A DNA stretch of 23,603 bases, taken from the IMG/VR virus record IMGVR_UViG_3300042445_000063, positions 1 to 23,603 of that record. The stretch is one strand, 5' to 3'. This document shows, in pieces, positions 1-6,467 of the stretch (position 1 is its first letter; each line of letters opens with the position of its first letter). The position numbers and the translations under genes were made by a program. Under the pieces are notes generated by a model. The model saw only the letters and a program-made list of their open reading frames with translations. It did no database searches and was not told the origin of the DNA. Source of the stretch: a virus.

Positions 1-2064
1 GTCAAAAATGTATGGCCCAGTTGTTTCGTCATCGGCTTGCGCAAACGGCCTGCCAGTGACATACAACTCCATTTGGCCTGTTTGCACAAAGTCAGGCTCA
101 ACACGCTCAATTCTTAACCAAACGTTTTCTCCAACCATTTGGTCTTGTGATGGCCCACCAGCTACCAATCCAAGATCACTTGTTTCAAAATAACTTGGGA
201 TGGCAAGCACAGCTTGGTCTGTCACCTGATTTGTGCCAACCTCATGTTGCCAAACAGACACTTGATTTGCAGGCGAACTGAATGTCAATATTTGAGTGCC
301 AGAACCTGTGGCATTCGCACTTAATGTGATGGTTTGTGCATAAATAGCAGCAACAGTCACACTAAAACCCGCCCCTGCGCCAATGCTTGCGCTTGACAAT
401 AAATTTCCAACAACATAACCAGCGCCTCGGCCAACAATCGTGCATGCGGTAACAATGCCGCCAGCAACAGTGATGTTTGCTGTTGCAGAGAACCCAGACC
501 CGCCAGTTAGAGCTACCGCTGTATATGTGCCGTTGGTATATCCCGTTCCCCCAACAAGAGTATTAATTGTTTGAATAGAGCTTGTTGTGATACCAGTAAC
601 AGTTGTTCCAAGTGCAATGTTTGTCCCGCTTACCACTTGCTCTGGGACAACATCCACGTTGTACGTTGTTAAAAATATTTTGTTGCTTGCATTGGTAGTG
701 GTCATTGATTGCGTAAAAACAATCGTTGATACAGACGCTTCCCAACTGGCGCTAATGGGGTAATGAAAAACTTGCGAAAAGTATCCCGCCGAGCGACGAG
801 CGGCAACTGCCTGTCCAGCGTCATACCAGATGTTTTCGCGCACGTTGTAAATGACTGCGTCCGTGCATTCTGTTGCATTACCTCGGGGGTAGTACCACCA
901 AATTTCCCCATAACGAGGAACTTTTTGCACCCATACTTTTTGACGCTGTGAGTAATTCAAATTGTCAAAAAAGTAGTTTTGATTCATGGTGTTGGGAATT
1001 TCTTTCACAACACCGTTGTACATCAGGAAGCGATCAGAACCAACCCAATAATAAATGCCGTCATACTCAATTGCTGACTGACTGGAAAGGATTGAGGACT
1101 GACTTGAAATCAAGTCATATCGCCAGTATTGGATAGGAGTGCCAACGCCACCAATGTACGAAACACGGATCAAGCTATCAAGGCTCCAAAACAGTCCAGA
1201 AGGGGCGTTTGAGCCGCCTCGCACTGGTAGCCCTTGCACAATCTTTCCTGTGGCTACGTTGGTCTCGTTTGCGTCCGCAGACACCCAATCTGTCAGATCC
1301 CCAGCAGAACAGTTTTTGATTAGGCCATCATTGCCATAAATAAAAACATACGGATGCAAAGTCACAATCCCGCCAGATACGGAGATGTTGTTGTCAAACG
1401 TAATTGTTGCCGTATTGGCATTTGTAGTTGCCAAAGACAAATTGACAGTGGTAGTGCTGACAGACGTAACAGTAGTGCCAACAGCTATGCCATCACCAGT
1501 TACGGTTTGTCCAGCTCCAATACGAACATCACTTGCAGGCAATGTAAGGCTAGTTGCCCCAGATGCTTTAGTGCATCCAGCCACTGAAAACACGCCAATT
1601 TTTGACATGGTTGTGCCTAACGTGCTGCCATACAAGGGAGGCGTATTGGTTGTGCTGTCGATTTGCAGGAGGTTTTGCCCCGGGTGCGCCAACACCACAC
1701 TGAGCCCAGCTCCAGCAACATCGTAAAACCCATCGAACTGCCACAAGTTGTTGTTTGATGCAGTGAAATTTGATAGCGTGAAATCACTTACGCCGCCACC
1801 AGTCCCAACATCATCAACAACCAATACTTGCAAACCGTTGTTGTAGCCGCTGTAGACCGCCGTAAAGCCATCTTTTGGGTCTACCCACATGCCTCTGGAT
1901 GGGCCTCTCAATTGGCCTGAAATCTGGTTGAACCCACCCATTTTTCTTGGTCGTCCACGTTGAAACCTTACCCACTGACCATCAGTGTAGTAATTCATGT
2001 CAAACACAGTTCCGTCTCGCTGAATGCCAGCAAGAGTACGAAGGGCAAAAACTTTTGCCGTCAT
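1..2064 (-). CDS. Putative tail nozzle / P22 gp10-like stabilization protein, 3' end cut by window
   Basis: Open for 688 codons from ATG at 2064 to the window edge with no stop, so the C-terminus is missing. The start is fixed by a TAATG junction with the upstream gene. The core (about residues 1-160, 226-448 and 598-688) has the look of the beta-propeller-type nozzle proteins that cap the short tail (P22 gp10, T7 gp12): a GGFNQISG-like N-terminus, an IEYDGIYYWVGSDRF stretch near 332-346, a WWYYP segment near 389, an IYNVRENIWYD segment near 405, and a FVQTGQMELYVTGRPF segment near 659. P22 gp10 is about 470 aa; this protein is already longer because of two inserts (about 161-225 and 449-597) that look like mobile virion beta domains. 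It follows an adaptor and a fibre-like gene, which fits a tail role. The assignment comes from remembered family patterns; nozzle function is inferred. Confidence 0.65.
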   Translation of the reverse strand, partial: MTAKVFALRTLAGIQRDGTVFDMNYYTDGQWVRFQRGRPRKMGGFNQISGQLRGPSRGMWVDPKDGFTAVYSGYNNGLQVLVVDDVGTGGGVSDFTLSNFTASNNNLWQFDGFYDVAGAGLSVVLAHPGQNLLQIDSTTNTPPLYGSTLGTTMSKIGVFSVAGCTKASGATSLTLPASDVRIGAGQTVTGDGIAVGTTVTSVSTTTVNLSLATTNANTATITFDNNISVSGGIVTLHPYVFIYGNDGLIKNCSAGDLTDWVSADANETNVATGKIVQGLPVRGGSNAPSGLFWSLDSLIRVSYIGGVGTPIQYWRYDLISSQSSILSSQSAIEYDGIYYWVGSDRFLMYNGVVKEIPNTMNQNYFFDNLNYSQRQKVWVQKVPRYGEIWWYYPRGNATECTDAVIYNVRENIWYDAGQAVAARRSAGYFSQVFHYPISASWEASVSTIVFTQSMTTTNASNKIFLTTYNVDVVPEQVVSGTNIALGTTVTGITTSSIQTINTLVGGTGYTNGTYTAVALTGGSGFSATANITVAGGIVTACTIVGRGAGYVVGNLLSSASIGAGAGFSVTVAAIYAQTITLSANATGSGTQILTFSSPANQVSVWQHEVGTNQVTDQAVLAIPSYFETSDLGLVAGGPSQDQMVGENVWLRIERVEPDFVQTGQMELYVTGRPFAQADDETTGPYIFD

Positions 2065-3299
2065 TAGAACGCGCCCCCAGAAATACCGCCAGTAAATGTG
2101 CCAGTTCCGTAAATGGTCAAACCTGTTGATGTCAGTGCAGACATTTGGACGCCAAGCACAGCCATGCTCAAGTTCCCAGATGATGGGCGATACATGCCTG
2201 TTGAGGTTTCTGCGTTGAAGTTGAGGCCCGGTGTGCCAGCAGTGCCATCCGACACGCTCAAAATTGATGCGCCAGCAATGGTCGTATTTGCATTAAACAA
2301 ATTGACCGAGTCACAAACCAAAGTAACTTGATTGGATGCCGTTAATGTTGCGGTTTGGGCTCCAACTACGCCAGTTGTCACTGTCACTGAATAAATTCCA
2401 GTGGTTTCATTCAAGATGTAATAAACCTGAACCGTTTGCGGGATGACCACCGTGCAATTGCCACTCAAAGCGCCTGTGAACTTGATAATCACGTTGGCCG
2501 CTTCAGCGGACGACAGTGTGTATGAGCCCGATACCAGCGGCTTGGTCAATTGGGTAAAGTTAAATTGCGTTGGAGAACTCAGGCCAACCGAATAAAACGC
2601 AGACCCAGAGCAAACAATCATGCAGGAGTCTGCTGGCTGCAACAACACCGTAGTTGATCCATTGAAGAAATCAGACCCGTTGGTATTGATAGACAAAGTA
2701 CCAGAACCGCCGTTGCGAACCATGGTGAACCAATTGTTGCCAAGGCTACTAGCAGATGGCAAGGTTAGTGTTCCAGCGCCGCCAGTCCATACGTTTGTCT
2801 GCGCACGAAAATCGGCAGTTGCTGTTTCGCTGGATGAAAACGTCACAACAGGATGGCTTTGATTTAACGTGCTAGAAATTGCCAATACACCATAACCAGC
2901 CAAGGTTGCCGCATCCGCCGAAGATGAGCCAACACCAAATGCAATATTGCCCCAAGTGCCTTGTGAATTGGCATTGGTGGTGATGTACACATATTTGGTT
3001 TCGCCAGCCGCAATGGTGATCAGCGTATTGGTTCCAGCAAAATCTTTGACTGTGAATGTGTTGCTTCCAACGTTGCGGATCAACGCATCATTACCAACCG
3101 AAGTTTGATCTGCTGGTGGCATCAGCAAAGACAACCCAGCAGTCGATGCGGTGACCTGCATGATCCGAGCGGCGTAGTTGTCAGTTGCGTTGCCGTTGAT
3201 CGGCCAACTCAATTGAGTATCAGCCGTTAACGTGATTGCGCGGTATGAAACGTCAGTCGGCTGAATGACGTTCCCTGTGAATGGACTGTTGTAACTCAT
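2064..3299 (-). CDS. Tail fibre/appendage-like structural protein with three beta modules
   Basis: 411 aa, starting at ATG 3299 inside an ATGA overlap with the adaptor gene and ending in a TAATG junction with the nozzle-like gene. The sequence is rich in Ser, Thr, Gly and Asn and lacks charged stretches, as in beta-structured virion fibres. Three successive modules (about residues 40-120, 165-240 and 265-340) share one pattern: a hydrophobic-Pro strand (LLMPP, LTLPS, VVIPQ), a residue run ending in an Asn-rich turn, a T/S-rich strand and a final Tyr-containing strand. Residues 351-371 (DGTAGTPGLNFNAETSTGMY region) resemble the segment that in many phage fibres precedes a peptidase S74 chaperone, but no S74 domain follows: the protein ends in GISGGAF. 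Placed between adaptor and nozzle, it is probably attached to the tail. Exact role unknown. Confidence 0.75.
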   Translation of the reverse strand: MSYNSPFTGNVIQPTDVSYRAITLTADTQLSWPINGNATDNYAARIMQVTASTAGLSLLMPPADQTSVGNDALIRNVGSNTFTVKDFAGTNTLITIAAGETKYVYITTNANSQGTWGNIAFGVGSSSADAATLAGYGVLAISSTLNQSHPVVTFSSSETATADFRAQTNVWTGGAGTLTLPSASSLGNNWFTMVRNGGSGTLSINTNGSDFFNGSTTVLLQPADSCMIVCSGSAFYSVGLSSPTQFNFTQLTKPLVSGSYTLSSAEAANVIIKFTGALSGNCTVVIPQTVQVYYILNETTGIYSVTVTTGVVGAQTATLTASNQVTLVCDSVNLFNANTTIAGASILSVSDGTAGTPGLNFNAETSTGMYRPSSGNLSMAVLGVQMSALTSTGLTIYGTGTFTGGISGGAF

Positions 3300-3931
3300 G
3301 TGTCAAGTACCACTGCCTGTCTATCACCAATCCGAGTCAGGTCTTCGGCCCTCAAGGTTTGGATGATCTTGTCATACTGTTGTTGCCACAGCGGCGTTCT
3401 GGTGTCGTTCTTCAAGAATGGCATTGCTTGAAGCAGTGAGCCATACAAAAGAGCTTGCGGGGCATAGATCGTGAACCAGTTGGTTTGATTGCTGGAGTCC
3501 AAGGGCTGAACGCGCTCGTAATACAGCACTTCAAAATTGAAGGCAGAGGCTGGCGTTGGGGCAACCAGCCAATGCGTGTAGTCATAGTCACAATAAAACT
3601 TGGGCGTATCCGTTGCTGCTGGATCAGGCCAATATTCGCGCAAATACTCATACTTGCGCAACAACACGGGCTGGCGCTTACCAGCTACCGTGATGTTCAT
3701 TGAAACTGTTTTGTGCCAACGGGCTGGCTTGTCAATCGTGGCCTGACTTGCCACCATATTGCTTGTATTGACAGTTAAATTACCCAGAAATTTGATTTCT
3801 GTCGCAATAACTTGCTCCGCCAGCATGATGAACAACGGTATTTTTTCCAAAGTAGCCGTGTCAGTACGCTCCAAATAGCTTTGGATGTTTTCAACAAGGC
3901 TGTCATATGTCATCACACTTGCGGTAGTCAT
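3296..3931 (-). CDS. Phage adaptor protein (SU10-type head-to-tail adaptor)
   Basis: 211 aa from ATG at 3931. An in-frame TTG lies six bases further upstream (3937), but the AAAGG ribosome site sits 6 nt before the ATG, so the ATG is preferred. The N-terminus (MTYDSLVENIQSYLERTD, then a helix with FIMLAEQVIATEIKFLG) and the middle segment with PARWHKTVSM are typical of the adaptor family described for phage SU10, functionally like P22 gp4: a ring of helical proteins that bind under the portal and receive the tail. The C-terminal half has the usual beta strand pair (WLVAPTP, FEVLYYERVQPL) and a helical end (QALLYGSLLQAMPFLKND, then QQQYDKIIQTLRAED). It overlaps the next gene by four bases (ATGA), implying coupled translation. 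Family assignment is firm; the structural role comes from family knowledge. Confidence 0.82.
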   Translation of the reverse strand: MTTASVMTYDSLVENIQSYLERTDTATLEKIPLFIMLAEQVIATEIKFLGNLTVNTSNMVASQATIDKPARWHKTVSMNITVAGKRQPVLLRKYEYLREYWPDPAATDTPKFYCDYDYTHWLVAPTPASAFNFEVLYYERVQPLDSSNQTNWFTIYAPQALLYGSLLQAMPFLKNDTRTPLWQQQYDKIIQTLRAEDLTRIGDRQAVVLDT

Positions 3932-3986
3932 AACCAACCTTTCTTCGTTGCGTTATTTTAAGCCTTGCACCCGTCTATGGCAACCG

Positions 3987-4463
3987 TCAGGCAACCAAGC
4001 CGTTCAGGTAGGTGGTCTTGCCAGCAACCTTGGTGGCCGTCAATTCTTGCTTGCGAAGATCGGCTGGGTTATAGCTGACATGCACCCAGCCAGAGTCGGG
4101 GATGCCGGGAGTGTAGAACTCCAGAATCAACTGGGTGTAATCCAAGTTATCCATGATCCACTGGGCAAGGTCAGCGTTGGCGACGCCGGGGATCTCAATA
4201 TCCGCCGCCATTCCACGGGTATGGTCAGAGGGTTTAGCTCCTTGTACGCCACCAGCCGCAGCATTAACAGCCAAAGAACGGAACCCAGAGTTCACCTTAA
4301 CACCTTTGCCGAAGTGGTCACGCACGGGCTGTAGGACTTTCTCGCACAGCAGGCGGAGGGATTCGGTCTCAGCTTCGCTGGGGGTGTTGTCCAAATCGTG
4401 GCGTAGGGCTGTTTCGGACTTGGTCAGTTCGTGAAGGGAAAAATTGGTTGTAAGTTGTGTCAT
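3987..4463 (-). CDS. Peptidase M15-family endolysin
   Basis: 158 aa. This is a compact zinc peptidase of the M15 type (Peptidase_M15_3-like), which cleaves peptide cross-links or stem peptides of peptidoglycan at the end of infection. Visible motifs: NSGFRS at 58-63, then a Gly-Gly loop, SDHTRGMAADIE at 79-90 giving the His81 and Asp88 zinc ligands, a likely catalytic Glu115 in LILEF, and WVHVSY at 126-131 giving the third ligand His128. The N-terminal NFSLHELTKSETA segment is the usual beginning of phage M15 enzymes. There is no signal peptide, so release would depend on a holin. It starts in an ATGA overlap with the Rz-like gene and is the last gene of the lysis cassette; 55 nt separate it from the adaptor gene. 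Confidence 0.93.
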   Translation of the reverse strand: MTQLTTNFSLHELTKSETALRHDLDNTPSEAETESLRLLCEKVLQPVRDHFGKGVKVNSGFRSLAVNAAAGGVQGAKPSDHTRGMAADIEIPGVANADLAQWIMDNLDYTQLILEFYTPGIPDSGWVHVSYNPADLRKQELTATKVAGKTTYLNGLVA

Positions 4464-4921
4464 TTGATGCCTTTCTGTGATTCAAGGGCTTGGTTGTACA
4501 AAAATATGCAGGCGTTGAGCTTGGTGATGGCTCTGTCGCCTTCCTCGGCTATGGCGATAAGAGCTTTAGCAGTTTCTCGGTCAAGCTCGGCTGATGCCTC
4601 TCCTCCACTACTTCCTGTGGTAGTGGCGGTATCTGCGGAGGCAGATACGGGGCAGGTCGTTTTGACGCGCAACCGCAAAGCACCAGAGTCAATAGCAGAA
4701 TCACGCTCTTTTGCGGCAAGTTTGGCTTTTTCATTGGTCTTCCTCAGTGCATCAGCGGTGGTGGTTACAGCGGTTGTCAGGGCGGCTTCTTTGGCTCGGG
4801 CTTCGGTGTTCAAGCGGTCAACCTCATCCTGCTGGGCTTCCTTTTCGACATATTTGCCGTAGAAGTACCCGCCGCCAAAGGTCAGCAGCAGGGTTATCAA
4901 TCCAGAGAGTAAACCCTTCAT
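4460..4921 (-). CDS. Rz: i-spanin (Rz-like)
   Basis: 153 aa. An N-terminal membrane anchor (about residues 4-24, LLSGLITLLLTFGGGYFYG) is followed by a charged alpha-helical, coiled-coil-prone periplasmic region (25-85) containing LRKTNEKAKLAAKERD and the GALRLRVKT segment that recurs in Rz-type lysis proteins; a Ser/Thr/Gly linker and a final helix follow. Rz sits in the inner membrane and, with the outer-membrane lipoprotein Rz1, fuses the two membranes in the last step of lysis. Identification is supported by an Rz1-like lipoprotein gene wholly embedded in the +1 frame (4734-4549). It overlaps the holin-like gene and the endolysin gene by ATGA junctions on both sides. Confidence 0.88.
   Translation of the reverse strand: MKGLLSGLITLLLTFGGGYFYGKYVEKEAQQDEVDRLNTEARAKEAALTTAVTTTADALRKTNEKAKLAAKERDSAIDSGALRLRVKTTCPVSASADTATTTGSSGGEASAELDRETAKALIAIAEEGDRAITKLNACIFLYNQALESQKGIK
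4549..4734 (-). CDS. Rz1: o-spanin lipoprotein (Rz1-like) embedded within Rz
   Basis: 61 aa, read in the +1 frame entirely inside the Rz-like gene, from ATG 4734 with a good ribosome site (GAGGAAG just upstream). The N-terminus is a lipoprotein signal: MKKPN, a hydrophobic core VILLLTLVL, and a lipobox LCGC with the modified cysteine at residue 22; position +2 is Ala, which favours outer-membrane sorting. The mature part is about 40 residues and proline-rich (PAPYLPPQIPPLP), a hallmark of Rz1. Lambda Rz1 is of nearly the same size and also lies inside Rz. The two products are expected to pair across the periplasm. Confidence is high because lipobox, length, Pro content and nesting all agree. 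Confidence 0.9.
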   Translation of the reverse strand: MKKPNLPQKSVILLLTLVLCGCASKRPAPYLPPQIPPLPQEVVEERHQPSLTEKLLKLLSP

Positions 4922-5238
4922 GGCTTTGGTGGCTCATCAGCGTCGTTGGCCTCGGCGTTGGCTACAGCATTGGCTACAGCCTTGATGCCAGACCGCCCCG
5001 CCACACCGCCCAGCACCCCAGTGATGAACACCATAATGGTGCTGATCTGCTGCGTGTAAACCTTGTCAATTGGGGCCATGCCAGCCATTGGCTGCGTGAC
5101 GTAGGTCACCGAGTAGAGGAATGCGGCAACCGATCCAAACAGGATCAGCACCAGAATGATGATGACAAAAGCCCAAACGCGCACTTCAATTTCTTCTGCG
5201 GTCAGGCGGTTATTTGTTTTGTATCCAACGGTAGGCAT
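4918..5238 (-). CDS. Putative holin (two membrane segments)
   Basis: 106 aa from ATG 5238. A GTG one codon earlier (5241) is possible, but the ATG forms a TGATG junction with the lipoprotein gene and has AGGAG 8 nt upstream. The soluble N-terminus (TNNRLTAEEIEVRVW) is followed by a long membrane segment (about 22-45, VWAFVIIILVLILFG onward), a short loop with a conserved-looking APIDKVYTQ, a second more glycine-rich membrane segment (about 65-82), and a hydrophilic Ala/Asn/Asp tail. Size, two membrane spans and position next to the spanins and endolysin point to a holin, which permeabilises the inner membrane and lets the signal-less endolysin out. Sequence alone does not prove holin activity; other small membrane proteins in this cluster are alternatives. 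Confidence 0.65.
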   Translation of the reverse strand: MPTVGYKTNNRLTAEEIEVRVWAFVIIILVLILFGSVAAFLYSVTYVTQPMAGMAPIDKVYTQQISTIMVFITGVLGGVAGRSGIKAVANAVANAEANDADEPPKP

Positions 5239-5417
5239 CACTTTTTCTCCTGTTCAGGTTTTGTAAGTTGATCTGGGCATGTGCCCGTAGCGGTGCAAAT
5301 TGGAGGCTTGCATTCGGCGTTATTCCAGTTTGTCGGGTCTTGGCAGGGATAGCGAAATCGGTCTTCGCACCCTGTCAAACACAGGATTGTCAGCAAAAGA
5401 ATCAGGCTCTTTGTCAC
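5238..5417 (-). CDS. Small cysteine-rich lipoprotein, candidate second o-spanin
   Basis: 59 aa if started at GTG 5417, chosen because AGAGGAA lies 7 nt upstream; an upstream TTG at 5432 would add five residues ahead of the signal peptide and has no such site. The signal (TKSLILLLTILCLTGC) ends in a clear LTGC lipobox with the lipidated cysteine at residue 17, and Glu at +2 does not retain it in the inner membrane. The 43-residue mature part has four further cysteines (25, 36, 41, 47), enough for two disulfides, and several prolines. It begins inside the 3' end of the upstream membrane/coiled-coil gene in the +1 frame and runs past its stop, an overlapping geometry known for some Rz/Rz1 pairs. 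Its function is not known to me; the spanin role is an inference. Confidence 0.72.
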   Translation of the reverse strand: MTKSLILLLTILCLTGCEDRFRYPCQDPTNWNNAECKPPICTATGTCPDQLTKPEQEKK

Positions 5418-5565
5418 GTTGTTTCCTCTCAATCTGTCGTCTTAATCGTTCCAACTTTTCCGTCTGCGCCTTGACCTCATTCTTGGCTTCCAGAATGTCC
5501 AAGTACAACATCCCGCCCAAGGGAAGCAACAAAGCAATTAGTACGCAACAAGCGATCCAGCCCAT
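5320..5565 (-). CDS. Small membrane-anchored coiled-coil protein, candidate second i-spanin
   Basis: 81 aa from ATG 5565, which shares its A with the TAA stop of the upstream gene (TAATG) and is preceded by GGGGGAAGG. A longer reading in the same frame from ATG 5688 exists but would overlap the upstream gene by 124 nt, so the coupled ATG is preferred. The N-terminus is a membrane segment (about 3-23, WIACCVLIALLLPLGGMLYL), followed by a charged helix (EAKNEVKAQTEKLERLRRQ, about 26-50) and a basic tail with several prolines. Topologically it resembles a short Rz. The last 98 nt are also read in the +1 frame by the lipoprotein gene. The protein family is not one I recognise; the Rz-like role is inferred from layout. 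Confidence 0.68.
   Translation of the reverse strand: MGWIACCVLIALLLPLGGMLYLDILEAKNEVKAQTEKLERLRRQIERKQRDKEPDSFADNPVFDRVRRPISLSLPRPDKLE
5423..5430 (-). promoter_or_regulatory. Ribosome binding site deciding the lipoprotein start
   Basis: GAGAGGAA on the minus strand lies about 7 nt ahead of GTG 5417. It favours this GTG over the in-frame TTG at 5432, which lies upstream of the site itself. The site is inside the coding sequence of the overlapping 81-aa membrane protein gene. Confidence 0.75.
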
Positions 5566-6167
5566 TACGCCTTCCCCCAGCGATTCACGAACAGGAGCCA
5601 CATCCACAGGTACGCTATAAGGATTAGAGTTACCACGAGGTACGCTGACTTTGCTTGGAAGTTTCTTTTTTCCTCCTGCCGTTGCCATGCCTTGTACCTT
5701 TCCTTGGCCTCTTCTTTCAGCCTTGCGTTCTCCTGTTCCTCCTGTATGACATCCCGCATTTCAAACACTTTGGAATACAACGCCCCCATTTCGGGCGGCG
5801 ATTGATACACCATCGTTTCCCTGATCGTCACTTCCAGTGCCGCCATCTGGTCTTGAGCCATAACCCTCTTTAGGGCGGCTTCCATCAGGTTGGCATCGGG
5901 GTCATAGACGTTCTGGCTCTTTTCTTCCTCTTCCCTTATGTGTGCCGCCAACTGCTCTTGCAGCTTGAAGAACTCAGTAAGCTGGCTGACAACATTCGCC
6001 ATGACTTGGGTTTCGTCAACAGCAACGAATTTTTCCTTCTTTTTCGCCACAGGCTTGGGCGCGGCGGGGGTGGGGTCTCCACCAAACATCTTGACCAGCT
6101 TGCCCCAGAACCCATGAACTTCCTTGGCGATCCCAACAGCTTCATCAACTGTAGCCTTGACCTCCAT
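5565..6167 (-). CDS. Coiled-coil protein with C-terminal membrane anchor, function unknown
   Basis: 200 aa from the first ATG (6167). An Ala/Pro/Lys-rich linker (31-48) separates a short N-terminal helix (KATVDEAVGIAKEVHGFWGKL) from a helical central region, a strongly charged coiled coil (about 138-172, rich in Glu, Lys, Arg) and one membrane segment near the C-terminus (about 175-195, YLVVTLILIAYLWMWLLFV). It lies in a run of small membrane proteins upstream of the holin-like gene and ends in a TAATG junction. The frame stays open upstream to the stop of the preceding gene, and the 31 extra codons (beginning IDPISILFAANACVAAIK) look coding and amphipathic, but contain no ATG, GTG or TTG; translation from ATT at 6260 would give 231 aa. 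Lysis or membrane-associated role is only suggested by position. Confidence 0.72.
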   Translation of the reverse strand: MEVKATVDEAVGIAKEVHGFWGKLVKMFGGDPTPAAPKPVAKKKEKFVAVDETQVMANVVSQLTEFFKLQEQLAAHIREEEEKSQNVYDPDANLMEAALKRVMAQDQMAALEVTIRETMVYQSPPEMGALYSKVFEMRDVIQEEQENARLKEEAKERYKAWQRQEEKRNFQAKSAYLVVTLILIAYLWMWLLFVNRWGKA

Positions 6168-6260
6168 GAAGGAAACCTTGGCTTGCTTGTAAAGCTCACA
6201 GCCTTCCTTGATTGCGGCGACGCAAGCATTGGCGGCAAAGAGGATGGAGATCGGGTCAAT

Positions 6261-6458
6261 TTACAGCCCCAATATTTTTTTTACAAACTCAGCAGCAACG
6301 CCCGGCCCAAACAATACAGCAAAAATTACCGCATAAAGCAAATACTCAATCTTGGTCATGCGCCTATCACCTTCAGCCAATGACTTTTGGATAGCCTCAT
6401 ATCTGGTTGCGCAAATTGCCTCATGGACGGCAAAATCAACTTCTAAATCAGATTCCAT
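6261..6458 (-). CDS. Small membrane protein, XhlA-like topology, possible lysis accessory
   Basis: 65 aa with AAGGA upstream of ATG 6458. An acidic amphipathic helix (about 1-35, with HEAICATRYEAIQKSLAEGDRR) precedes a single hydrophobic segment (about 38-56, YLLYAVIFAVLFGPGVAA) and a short basic end. This arrangement resembles haemolysin XhlA/holin-accessory proteins in which a soluble helix precedes one C-terminal membrane span, but length and motif do not prove the family. It opens the lysis-side gene run right after the large adhesin-like gene (9 nt gap), and its stop is immediately followed by the open frame that could extend the next gene. I treat it as a membrane protein of unknown function. 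Confidence 0.68.
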   Translation of the reverse strand: MESDLEVDFAVHEAICATRYEAIQKSLAEGDRRMTKIEYLLYAVIFAVLFGPGVAAEFVKKILGL

Positions 6459-6467
6459 CTTTTATCC

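Noticed and set aside
5320-5688. 122-aa version of the small membrane protein from ATG 5688
   Set aside because: It would overlap the upstream gene by 124 nt, whereas ATG 5565 forms a TAATG junction with a ribosome site. The longer form cannot be fully excluded.
5936-6259. Minus-strand 107-codon frame starting at TTG 6259
   Set aside because: It overlaps the 200-aa gene in another frame, is Ser/Pro/Arg-rich without any motif, and the competing frame gives a coherent helix and membrane protein.
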